64,000 nt of DNA, from contig NZ_BBRB01000002.1 in assembly GCF_000975055.1 (NCBI RefSeq), forward strand, positions 391,541-455,540, written 5' to 3'. Below, one piece after another: positions 37,902-45,981 of the stretch (the stretch's first letter is position 1; every line of letters starts with the position of its first letter). Under the pieces are notes generated by a model. That model saw only the letters and a program-made list of their open reading frames with translations. It was not told where the DNA came from and did not search any database. The DNA comes from Demequina sediminicola. GTDB lineage: Bacteria > Actinomycetota > Actinomycetes > Actinomycetales > Demequinaceae. A program made the translations under genes and the position numbers.

Positions 37902-38206
37902 CCTCGACTCCAGGCGTCAAAGGAGAGGAATCGAGCTTTTGGTCCTGATTGCGCAAGTGTCGATGAGTAGTCCCATGACGTCTTGAGATAGACGTAGCTC
38001 GGTGAACCAGCGGGCCGGTACCAGTGACGGACTCCCACCCGGTCGCAGTAGATTGCAAGATGATCTACGCGGTCGTAGTTGTTGTGGTACACCTTGCTTC
38101 CGCATCCTGCGCTCGCGGGTGCTGCGGGCAGTACCGCTGCGGCGAGTCCCCCCATGGTGATGGCGGCGACAGTGCCGTAGATGGCAAGTTTGCGCGTGAG
38201 TTTCAT
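37898..38206 (-). CDS. Small secreted two-cysteine protein
   Basis: The precursor is 102 residues with a clear signal peptide (about 33 residues, basic start MKLTRK, cleavage after APASA). The mature part of about 69 residues starts GCGSKVYHNNYDRVDHLAIY and has two cysteines, many aromatic and basic residues and no membrane segment. No family is recognised; it does not show the lactococcin-972 pattern. GGAGG lies 5-6 nt before ATG 38206, a very strong site. It leads the unit with lipoprotein 5 and sits next to a MacB-like exporter, so a secreted peptide or toxin is one possibility. Confidence 0.78.
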   Translation of the reverse strand: MKLTRKLAIYGTVAAITMGGLAAAVLPAAPASAGCGSKVYHNNYDRVDHLAIYCDRVGVRHWYRPAGSPSYVYLKTSWDYSSTLAQSGPKARFLSFDAWSRG

Positions 38207-38243
38207 TGTTCCTCCGGTAATTGGCCGCCCTTGGCTTGGGAGG

Positions 38244-38319
38244 CGTTCGGAAACGTTACCGACGGTTGGTAAGGCCTGCAAGCCCTCATTTGTACTGGCA
38301 GCGAGCGGTGAGCAATTCG
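38244..38319 (-). promoter_or_regulatory. Duplicated upstream module, copy 2 (before the secreted protein)
   Basis: This is the second copy of the ~75-bp module at 37149-37223. On the minus strand a possible -35 TTGCTC (38315-38310) is followed after 15-16 bp by TACAAAT. The conserved ACCAACCGTCGGTAACGTTTCC lies between it and the ribosome-binding site. Confidence 0.65.
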
Positions 38320-38364
38320 CACAAGTGATGGGCCTGCTGTGTGGACCGCGCTAGGCTGTGGCCC

Positions 38365-39153
38365 ATGCGCATTCTGGTCACGGTCAAGCACACTCCAGAC
38401 CTTCAATCTCAAAGGTCCTTCACCGACGGACGGGTCACTCGTACCGCAGAAGACGGCACCATGAACGAGCTCGACGAGTACGCCGTTGAAGCGGCACTCC
38501 AGCTTGTCGAGGCTGCTGGCGAGGGCGAGGTTTACGCTCTGACTGTTGGTGGACCGGATGCGGTTGCGGCTGTGCGTAAGGCACTGCAGCTCGGTGTCCA
38601 TCACGCCCTGCACGTGTCGGATGAGGCTGTTGGTGGATCCGATGTTTTCGGCACCGCCAAGGTCATCGCGGCTGCGGTGAACAAGATTCATGGAGAGGCG
38701 CCACTCGACCTCGTCATCACGGGAATGGCTGCACTCGATGGCCTCACGTCGATGCTCCCCACGGCGCTCGCGGCCGAGCTCGACTGGTCCCAACTGACGC
38801 TGGCATCGGCCCTCTCGGTCGCCGACGGTGAGGCGACCATCGAGCGTCACCTCGCGGACGCCCACGAGACCGTGTCGGCACCTCTGCCGGCCGTGGTGTC
38901 GGTCACCGACGAGTTGAACAAGCCGCGCTTCCCCAACTTCAAGCTCATCATGGCCGCACGCAAGGCCCCCGTCACGGTCTGGACTCTCGAAGACCTTGGG
39001 GTCAACGCGGCCGATGCGGGTGCAGGCGCATCGCGCACCACAGTGGTCGACGCTTCCGAACGACCCCCCCGAGCTGACCGTGTCAAGGTCACCGATACCG
39101 GTGACGCTGGCACACAACTCGCAGACTTCCTCATTGAGAAGGGACTGGCATGA
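38365..39153 (+). CDS. etfB: Electron transfer flavoprotein beta subunit
   Basis: EtfB binds AMP and, with EtfA, carries electrons from acyl-CoA and other dehydrogenases. The 262-residue protein begins MRILVTVKHTPDL and has the family segments DEYAVEAALQL and LVITGMAALDGLTSMLP. An in-frame start at 38341 is less likely. TAGGCT (38352-38357) ends 7 nt before ATG 38365 and there is no ribosome-binding site, so the mRNA may be leaderless. It overlaps etfA by 4 nt. Confidence 0.95.
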   Translation: MRILVTVKHTPDLQSQRSFTDGRVTRTAEDGTMNELDEYAVEAALQLVEAAGEGEVYALTVGGPDAVAAVRKALQLGVHHALHVSDEAVGGSDVFGTAKVIAAAVNKIHGEAPLDLVITGMAALDGLTSMLPTALAAELDWSQLTLASALSVADGEATIERHLADAHETVSAPLPAVVSVTDELNKPRFPNFKLIMAARKAPVTVWTLEDLGVNAADAGAGASRTTVVDASERPPRADRVKVTDTGDAGTQLADFLIEKGLA

Positions 39154-40100
39154 CTACCGTCGCCGTACTGATTGACCACCGCGACGGCGCTGTCACGCGT
39201 CCCTCGCTCGAAGCCCTGACACTCGCACGATCGCTGGGTACACCCGTCGCTGTATGGCTCGGGGAGTCGCCCAGCGCCGATGCCGCGGCTCAGCTCGGGG
39301 AGTACGGTGCCACCGAGGTGCGTGTGGTGGATGTAGCCGATGCTCGCCTCGCCGCGAGCGCTGCGGCCGCCCTCGGTGCAGCGTCCGATGACGCCGACGT
39401 CATTGTGGTGATCTCGACGTTCGTCACGAAGGAAATTGTCACCCGCCTGGCGATGACCACCGGCGCAGGTGTGGTCGTTGACGCTGCTGGCGCGGAGATT
39501 GTCGACGGCAAGGTTGAAGCACTCCAGACCGTGTTTGCTGCAACCTGGAATGTGCGCACGCGTATTGATGCGGACAAGGCGATTATCGGTGTGCGGCCGA
39601 ATACCACTCAGGCCACGCCCGCCGACAGTGCCGGCGCGGGCACCATCATTGACGTCTCAGTAGACCTGCCTGAAACCCGTGAGCGCGTCGTCTCAGTGGC
39701 GCCGGTGGAGCAGAGTGACGGCACGCCATTGGCTGAGGCGCCCGTCGTAGTCTCGGGTGGACGTGGCACCGGTGGTGACTACACGCTGGTGAGTGAACTC
39801 GCCGACCTCCTGGGCGGCGCAGTGGGTGCATCGCGCGATGCCACGGACGAGGGCTGGATCAGTCACGAGCACATGGTCGGTCAGACCGGCACTACCGTCA
39901 CGCCCGCGCTTTATGTGGCATGCGGCATCTCCGGCGCCGTTCACCACCGTGGCGGCATGCAGGCATCAGGGACGATTGTGGCGATCAACATGGACCCCGA
40001 CGCCCCAATCTTCGAGATCGCCGACTTCGGCGTTGTCGGAAGCCTCTTTGACGTCATCCCGCAGACGATCGAGCGCATCAAGGAACGCCGCGGCGCCTAA
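39150..40100 (+). CDS. etfA: Electron transfer flavoprotein alpha subunit
   Basis: EtfA carries the FAD of the ETF heterodimer. At 316 residues, the C-terminal FAD domain has VVSGGRGTGGDYTLVSELAD and LYVACGISGAVHHRGGMQAS, with the terminal VAINMDPDAPIFEIADFGVVG. ATG 39150 overlaps the etfB stop (ATGA). No ETF-dehydrogenase or acyl-CoA dehydrogenase gene is near, as is common when etfBA stand alone before a cysteine desulfurase in actinobacteria. Confidence 0.96.
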   Translation: MTTVAVLIDHRDGAVTRPSLEALTLARSLGTPVAVWLGESPSADAAAQLGEYGATEVRVVDVADARLAASAAAALGAASDDADVIVVISTFVTKEIVTRLAMTTGAGVVVDAAGAEIVDGKVEALQTVFAATWNVRTRIDADKAIIGVRPNTTQATPADSAGAGTIIDVSVDLPETRERVVSVAPVEQSDGTPLAEAPVVVSGGRGTGGDYTLVSELADLLGGAVGASRDATDEGWISHEHMVGQTGTTVTPALYVACGISGAVHHRGGMQASGTIVAINMDPDAPIFEIADFGVVGSLFDVIPQTIERIKERRGA

Positions 40101-40104
40101 TTGT

Positions 40105-40518
40105 CTACGCGCTGTCCCCGCGTAGCGGGTCGTTTTCACCGCCGTAGCCAACATTGCCGAGCACCGCGTACCCCTCTTCGGAGTGTGCTGTGCGGTACCG
40201 CTGGTAGAACGCTTGAGCTGCGTCATCGTCACGTTCGTGCACGATGACCCACACCGCATCGGCCCGGCCCTCCTCTAGCGTGACGAAACCGTCGAAACAC
40301 ACGGCGACACGCTGGGCGGAGGAGTTATTCGCGTGCTCTGTGGCGCGGGCAACACCCGCATCTGGAGTGTTCCCGGGGCACGGCGTGAGAGTGCGACGCC
40401 CGGCCCCATCCTCTTCAACCACGAACGGTTCGACGGGCCCTTGGGCGGCACCAGCAACTGCATGGTCAAGCGTCGCGATCGCGAGCGCGTGAAGTGAGGA
40501 TGAACCGGGTATCTCCAT
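40105..40518 (-). CDS. Hypothetical protein
   Basis: No function is recognised. The 137-residue soluble acidic protein has RVAVCFDGFVTLEEGRADAVWVIVHERDDD and DAAQAFYQRYRTAHSEEGY as its more regular parts. ATG 40518 is preferred over 40566 because the added residues are Pro/Ser-rich and lack a ribosome-binding site. It is convergent with etfA, whose stop is 4 bp away. Confidence 0.55.
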   Translation of the reverse strand: MEIPGSSSLHALAIATLDHAVAGAAQGPVEPFVVEEDGAGRRTLTPCPGNTPDAGVARATEHANNSSAQRVAVCFDGFVTLEEGRADAVWVIVHERDDDAAQAFYQRYRTAHSEEGYAVLGNVGYGGENDPLRGDSA

Positions 40519-40646
40519 GCCACCACCGTAGCGGGGACTTACGCTAGGTTCGGGAGAGTGCTTCACTTCGATTTCATGACGAAAGTGGTGTGACGCCCTT
40601 GTACCGGAGGACCGGCGGGTAGCCGCCAGATAGGACGAACAGCGCC

Positions 40647-42365
40647 GTGTCAGAGTCTCGCAGCGAACGGACGAACTGGAAGAACCGCAAGCGCAAGAAG
40701 GACGGCTTGTGGTCTCAGTTTTCGCGCAAGCACCTGAAGAAGGATGCGTCCTCGGGCGTGCTACTCGGCATCGAAAGTGTTCCCGACGGCCTGGCGAACG
40801 CGATCCTCGCAGGTGTGAACCCGATGGCCGGTCTTTACGCCTACATGCTGGGATTGACCGGAGGTGCGTTCTTTACCGGGACGGCCATGATGGCTGTGGG
40901 TGTGACCGGTGCCATGGCGCTCGTGGTTGCTGACGTCAACCTCTCGTCGTATACGGATCCCACTGCCGCACTTGCGACGCTGACGTTGCTCACCGGAATC
41001 GTGATGATCATTGCTGGGGTGGCGCGGCTGGGCAAGCTGGTGCGCTTTGTTCCCACCGCGGTGATGACCGGGTTTGTCGCCGCCGTCGGTGTCAACATCA
41101 TCCTCGGTCAGTTTGAGAACATCACAGGCGTTGACCCGGATCAGGGCAACCGCATCCTGGACGCGCTCTGGACAGTGACGCACCCTGGCGACTTGAACTG
41201 GTGGTCCACGTCGCTGGGGTTGGCCTCAATAGCGCTGATTGTGTGGCTGAGCAGCACCCGCATGGGGCCGATGGGTATGGTCCTCGCCGTCATCATCGCG
41301 ACGGGTGTAGCCGCGGCACTGAACGCCTGGACCCAAGGCGAGATTGCTTTGGTACGTGACATCGCCGAGATCGAATCCGGCTTCCCCCCAGTAGCACTGC
41401 CTGACCTGACTCTGGTGGCCTCTCTTGCAGTGCCAGCCTTGTCGCTCGCGTTCGTGGGACTGATCCAGGGTGCCGCTGTCACGACGAACGTCGCTGACCC
41501 CGAGCGCGGCCCTGCTTCGAACTCCAAGGACTTCATCGGTCAAGGTGCCGGAAACATCGCGTCGGGCGTGTTCTCGGGGATGCCCGTGGGAGCCTCGATG
41601 TCGGGGTCGACCTTGGTGGCGCAGGCAGGTGCTCGAAGCCGCACGGCGTTGCTCTTCGCGGCCTTCGCTCTTGCTGTCACGGTGCTGTTCCTCGGCGACG
41701 CTGTGAGTGCCGTGGCGATGCCGGCCCTGGCAGCCCTGCTGGTGACCGTCGGCTATGCAGCAATTAAGCCGGAAAAGGTGCGTACGGTTCTCAAGACCGG
41801 CCCCATTCAGAGCACGTTGATGATTGTGACCTTCGCGTTGACGCTGCTGATTCCTCTGCACCTCGCCGTGCTCGTAGGTGTGGGCCTCGGAATTGTCATG
41901 TTCGTGTCGCAGACCTCAAACAAGCTGATCTTGAAGCGGCTTGAGGTCGAGGCTGGCGGAGAAATCCGGGAGTCCGCGCCACCTCAGACACTTGAAGGCG
42001 GCAGCATCGAAGTTCTGCAGCCCTATGGCTCGATGTTCTTCGCATCGTCTCCGGTCTTTGACGCACAACTCCCGAAGGTCACGTCTGACAGCGGTGGGGC
42101 CATCGTCATTTTCCGGTTGCGAGGCATTGACCAGGTTGGCCTGTCCCACATCGATGTACTCCGACGCTACTGTTCCAGCGTGATCGGTCAAGGTGGAACT
42201 GTGAAGTTCGTCCTCAATGACGCCAACGTGCGGCAGCAGTTCGAGCGTGAGAGGCTCGTCTCGTTGGTCGGCGAGGACAACGTCTATATGGGTAGTGAAT
42301 GGCTGGGTCGTGCGACGCGCGCGGCGTATGCCGACGCGAGAAGTGAGATCGAAAGGTCGCAATGA
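40647..42365 (+). CDS. SulP family anion transporter with STAS domain (first copy)
   Basis: This 572-residue SLC26/SulP-type permease has about ten to twelve membrane segments from residue 35 (LLGIESVPDGLANAILAGVNP) to about 430. A cytoplasmic STAS domain follows (about 450-560). The substrate could be sulfate, bicarbonate or another anion. The N-terminal ~30 residues are unusually basic (KNRKRKKDGLWSQF). The STAS segment IFRLRGIDQVGLSHID lacks the usual D-x-T/S-G loop. GTG 40647 follows AGGACG. It overlaps the second SulP gene by 4 nt. Confidence 0.88.
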   Translation: MSESRSERTNWKNRKRKKDGLWSQFSRKHLKKDASSGVLLGIESVPDGLANAILAGVNPMAGLYAYMLGLTGGAFFTGTAMMAVGVTGAMALVVADVNLSSYTDPTAALATLTLLTGIVMIIAGVARLGKLVRFVPTAVMTGFVAAVGVNIILGQFENITGVDPDQGNRILDALWTVTHPGDLNWWSTSLGLASIALIVWLSSTRMGPMGMVLAVIIATGVAAALNAWTQGEIALVRDIAEIESGFPPVALPDLTLVASLAVPALSLAFVGLIQGAAVTTNVADPERGPASNSKDFIGQGAGNIASGVFSGMPVGASMSGSTLVAQAGARSRTALLFAAFALAVTVLFLGDAVSAVAMPALAALLVTVGYAAIKPEKVRTVLKTGPIQSTLMIVTFALTLLIPLHLAVLVGVGLGIVMFVSQTSNKLILKRLEVEAGGEIRESAPPQTLEGGSIEVLQPYGSMFFASSPVFDAQLPKVTSDSGGAIVIFRLRGIDQVGLSHIDVLRRYCSSVIGQGGTVKFVLNDANVRQQFERERLVSLVGEDNVYMGSEWLGRATRAAYADARSEIERSQ

Positions 42366-44104
42366 GCGCATCTGGGGCATCGTCAAAGGCGACGTGGAAG
42401 CCCGCATGGGCAGTGGGTTACCGGCCGTCGTGGCTTCGCGGCGACATCATTGCGGCGCTCACTGTCTGGGCGGTGCTCATCCCCGAGTCTTTGGCCTACG
42501 CAACAATTGCAGGTGTTCCCCCAGAGATGGGGCTGTACGCTGCGGTTCCGTCGCTCATCATCTATGGGCTCATCGGGTCATCGCGGGTATTGATCGTCGG
42601 ACCGATGTCCGCCACCGCCGCACTCTCCGCTTCCATTATCGCGCTCCAAGCTGGCGGCGACGCTGATCTCTACATCCAACTCTCGATCGGGCTATCGATC
42701 GTGACGGGTGTCTTGGCGATCCTGGCCGGTGTCCTCCGTCTCGGCTTCCTCGCATCGTTCATCTCAGAACCGGTACTTAAGGGATTCATCGTTGGCCTTG
42801 CTCTGACCATCATCGCGGGTCAAATCCCTGGTCTACTGGGGGTGGAGAAACCTGAGGGGGCATTTTTCGAGAAGATCTGGGGCACCGTTCAAGAGCTGGG
42901 GAGCATCGATGGACTGACCATCACCGTGGGCGCCATTGCGCTCGCGATACTTCTGGCATTCAAGAAATGGCTACCTACCTTGCCAGCCGCACTCATCGTC
43001 GCGTTGGGAGGCATTTTTGTGGTGCGCCTCATGTCGCTGGAGGAGCAGGGCCTGGAAGTCGTGGGCACCATTCCTGCGGGACTTCCTGGACTAGGGGCGC
43101 CGGAAGTGACCTTGAGCCAGTACGGCCAGCTCATCGCACCTGCGGTGGGACTGATGCTGATTGGTTTCGTCGAGGGTCTCGCCGCAGCAAAGGTCTATGC
43201 AGATCGTGACGGCTACAGGATCAATGCGAACCGCGAACTGATGGGTCTGGGTGGAGCGAACCTCGGCTCAGGGTTTTTTGGCGGCATGGTCGTCAACGGG
43301 TCCTTGTCCAAGACTGCGGTCAATGGGTCTGCAGGTGGTCGGACACCCTTGGCGTCCATTTTTGTGGGTGTCCTGACAATCCTGACGTTGCTGTTCTTGA
43401 CCGGCCTGTTTGAGAGTTTGCCGGAGGCCGTGCTTTCTGCCATCGTCATCGGCGCCGTGATTGAACTCGTGGATTTCACGTTCTTGAAGCGCCTTTACAA
43501 GGTGTGGTCTGCGCCGCTCGAACGCATTTATCGCGCGGCCGCACGGGTGGACTTTATCGGTGCCACGGCCGCGCTGATCGGCGTGTTGCTGTTCGACACT
43601 TTGCCCGGGCTTCTCATCGGCGTCGTGATCTCGCTGGTCCTACTGATCTACCGGGCATCCCGCCCCTATATGGCGCATCTGGGCGCTCTTGCCGATCAGC
43701 ACCAGATCTGGGTGGATGTTTCTCGTCACGAAGATGCCGTCGAAGATAAGAACGTGGCGGTCCTCCGTGTCGAGGCAGGGCTCTTCTTCGCCAACTCGGA
43801 CTATGTGCGCGACGCGATCAACGAAGCGGCTCAGGGGGAGGCCTCAGCAGTGGTTCTCGACGTCGAGTCGGTGCCATACGTCGACGCGACCGGTGCGGCC
43901 ACACTTGTTCGCGTGCATCGTGAACTGGCGGATATCGGGGTGCCGTTCGTCCTTGCGCGGGTGCGTGGTCAAGTGCGCGATGTGGTGACCAGGGTGGAAG
44001 CAGACGTTGCGATCGATCTGACGACACGATCGGTTGCGGGGGCAGTCGCTGAGGCGACCAGGCTCATCGGCGCTTCGTCGCCCCCTGAAGGTGGCACCGA
44101 GTAG
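42362..44104 (+). CDS. SulP family anion transporter with STAS domain (second copy)
   Basis: This 580-residue SulP transporter has the conserved first helix region LIPESLAYATIAGVPPEMGLYAAVPS and about twelve membrane segments. The C-terminal STAS domain includes VVLDVESVPYVDATGAATLV, the D-A-T-G loop used by the family. It differs clearly from the preceding SulP protein, so the pair is an old duplication or a heteromeric combination. ATG 42362 overlaps the first copy's stop. Confidence 0.92.
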   Translation: MSASGASSKATWKPAWAVGYRPSWLRGDIIAALTVWAVLIPESLAYATIAGVPPEMGLYAAVPSLIIYGLIGSSRVLIVGPMSATAALSASIIALQAGGDADLYIQLSIGLSIVTGVLAILAGVLRLGFLASFISEPVLKGFIVGLALTIIAGQIPGLLGVEKPEGAFFEKIWGTVQELGSIDGLTITVGAIALAILLAFKKWLPTLPAALIVALGGIFVVRLMSLEEQGLEVVGTIPAGLPGLGAPEVTLSQYGQLIAPAVGLMLIGFVEGLAAAKVYADRDGYRINANRELMGLGGANLGSGFFGGMVVNGSLSKTAVNGSAGGRTPLASIFVGVLTILTLLFLTGLFESLPEAVLSAIVIGAVIELVDFTFLKRLYKVWSAPLERIYRAAARVDFIGATAALIGVLLFDTLPGLLIGVVISLVLLIYRASRPYMAHLGALADQHQIWVDVSRHEDAVEDKNVAVLRVEAGLFFANSDYVRDAINEAAQGEASAVVLDVESVPYVDATGAATLVRVHRELADIGVPFVLARVRGQVRDVVTRVEADVAIDLTTRSVAGAVAEATRLIGASSPPEGGTE

Positions 44105-44134
44105 AGCACCCCAGTTTCCGTACACTGGCGGCCT

Positions 44135-45310
44135 ATGGACACTCACTACCTTGACCACGCGGCAACTACGCCGATGCTGGAGTCCGCTGTACAAGAAGTA
44201 GCGAAGCGCATGTCCATTGTTGGCAACCCCTCCGCGCCTCACGCCGCTGGACGTGCAGCGCGGGCAGTAGTGGATGATGCGCGCGAACGGCTCGCGCGCG
44301 CGGTAGACGCTCACCCGAGCGAAGTGATCTGGACTTCCGGTGGCACCGAGGCGGACAATCTGGCGTTGAAGGGCTTGTTTTGGGCTCGCAATGAGGCTGA
44401 GCCCTTGCGGACCCGCGTCCTCGTGTCGGCAGTGGAGCACCATGCAGTGCTGGAACCTGCCGAGTGGCTTGAAGCGCACGAGGGTGCGGAACTCGTCGTC
44501 ATTCCGGTGGACCGGCAGGGCGTGATCGATGTGGAGTGGCTCCGGTCCTACTTGGACTCACACCACAGCACCACGGCCGTGATCTCAGTCATGTGGGCCA
44601 ACAACGAGGTCGGAACAATCGAGCCCGTGGAGGAGGTGGCGGCACTCGCCCATGGCTACGGCATTCCTGTCCACACCGATGCCGTCCAGGCCGTCGGGCA
44701 TGTTCCCGTGTCCTTTGCCCAAAGCGGGGTCACCGCGCTCTCACTGAGCGCCCACAAAGTCGGAGGCCCGGTGGGCGTAGGCGCACTGGTCATCAAGCGC
44801 AACGTGCGTCTCATCCCGGTATCGCATGGCGGGGGACAGGAGCGTCAAGTGCGTTCCGGCACTCTGGATGCGGTGGGGTTCGCGGCGGCGGCAGTCGCTG
44901 TCGAGACCGCTGTGGCATCCGTCGAGTCTGAAGCTCAGCGGTTGCGGACGCTTCAAACGGTCACTCTTGAACGCATCGTTGAATCTGTTCCGGACGCGAC
45001 GCTCTCCGGTGCGCGGATCGGTCCCGGTCGTCTTCCAGGCAACCTTCACTTGTGTTTCCCGGGCGCTGACCCAGACGCGTTGATGTTCATGCTGGATAGT
45101 CACGGGATCCTTGCCTCAACGGGTGCGGCATGCTCCGCCGGAGTCCACCAGTCCTCCCACGTGCTGATGGCAATGGGCTACTCCTCCCGGGACGCGGCAT
45201 CGACGATGCGCTTCTCCATGGGGCACACCACGGTGCAGGAAGATCTTGATGCGCTCATCACCGCTTTGCCCGAGGGCGTGGAGCGTGCTCGGCGCATCGT
45301 GCGGGCGTAG
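44135..45310 (+). CDS. Cysteine desulfurase (NifS/IscS family)
   Basis: This PLP enzyme takes sulfur from cysteine for Fe-S clusters and tRNA thiolation. The 391-residue protein has YLDHAATTPM at the N-terminus, PLP Lys208 in LSAHKVGGP and catalytic Cys333 in STGAACSAG on the flexible loop. It stands 2.5 kb upstream of mnmA, for which it may be the sulfur donor. TACACT (44121-44126) lies 8 nt before ATG 44135 without a ribosome-binding site, so leaderless expression is possible. Confidence 0.94.
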   Translation: MDTHYLDHAATTPMLESAVQEVAKRMSIVGNPSAPHAAGRAARAVVDDARERLARAVDAHPSEVIWTSGGTEADNLALKGLFWARNEAEPLRTRVLVSAVEHHAVLEPAEWLEAHEGAELVVIPVDRQGVIDVEWLRSYLDSHHSTTAVISVMWANNEVGTIEPVEEVAALAHGYGIPVHTDAVQAVGHVPVSFAQSGVTALSLSAHKVGGPVGVGALVIKRNVRLIPVSHGGGQERQVRSGTLDAVGFAAAAVAVETAVASVESEAQRLRTLQTVTLERIVESVPDATLSGARIGPGRLPGNLHLCFPGADPDALMFMLDSHGILASTGAACSAGVHQSSHVLMAMGYSSRDAASTMRFSMGHTTVQEDLDALITALPEGVERARRIVRA

Positions 45311-45372
45311 TGAGCAGATAGTGCAACCTCGCGCGTGACGCGCTCCAACTCCCACGGCTATGGTGAAGAGTC

Positions 45373-45981
45373 ATGCGCATAGTTCTGGCAGGGGCGACTG
45401 GGGTGATCGGGCAAAGACTGGTGCCGTTGCTGATCAACGACGGGCACAAGGTTGTGGGACTGACCCGCTCCCCGTCCAAGGTCGCCGCCCTCGAGCGGGC
45501 CGGCGCCACCGGTGTCCACGTCGATATTCTCGAGGCGGACGCGGTGATGCAGACCGTCCTCGAGCATCGGCCCGATGTCGTGATGCATCAGGTGACAGAT
45601 CTCCCCGACTCGCGCGCAGCCCTTATTTTCAAGGTGCGGGCCTTGGGCCGTGTGCGCACGCTCGGCACTGACCATCTGGTTGCTGCGGCCAGAGCGGTTG
45701 ACGCGCATGTGGTCGCTCAGTCGGTGGCCTTTAGCCTGCCTGGACCGGCGCAGCGTGCGGTGACACACCTAGAGTCGGCGGTCCTGAAGGCCGACGGGCA
45801 AGTGTTGCGCTACGGCCAGTTTTACGGCCCAGGAACCTGGACTGAGACTCCGCCAAAGGGTGGCGACGCCGTGCACATTGATACTGCCGCGCGCGAGACA
45901 GTCCGGCTCCTCAATGCTCCTGCGGGCATCGTGGAGATCCGCGACTCAGGAACTACTCGCTCGTCAAGCCCTGCGCGATAG
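45373..45981 (+). CDS. NAD(P)-dependent epimerase/dehydratase-like protein, C-terminally shortened
   Basis: This Rossmann-fold protein has the nucleotide motif MRIVLAGATGVIGQRL. At 202 residues it is about 90 shorter than typical members. The region after AQSVAFSLPG lacks ~20 residues usual before the second half, and the frame ends soon after HIDTAARETVRLLNAPAGI, where relatives continue with the substrate-binding end. The last 29 nt overlap the 3' end of the protease gene on the other strand. It may be degenerate or a minimal version. ATG 45373 has GAAGAG upstream. Confidence 0.7.
   Translation: MRIVLAGATGVIGQRLVPLLINDGHKVVGLTRSPSKVAALERAGATGVHVDILEADAVMQTVLEHRPDVVMHQVTDLPDSRAALIFKVRALGRVRTLGTDHLVAAARAVDAHVVAQSVAFSLPGPAQRAVTHLESAVLKADGQVLRYGQFYGPGTWTETPPKGGDAVHIDTAARETVRLLNAPAGIVEIRDSGTTRSSSPAR

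Noticed and set aside
37898..38206. Lactococcin 972 bacteriocin family assignment for the secreted protein
   Set aside because: The exporter context suggested it, but the mature sequence lacks the pattern of that family as I know it and has two cysteines.
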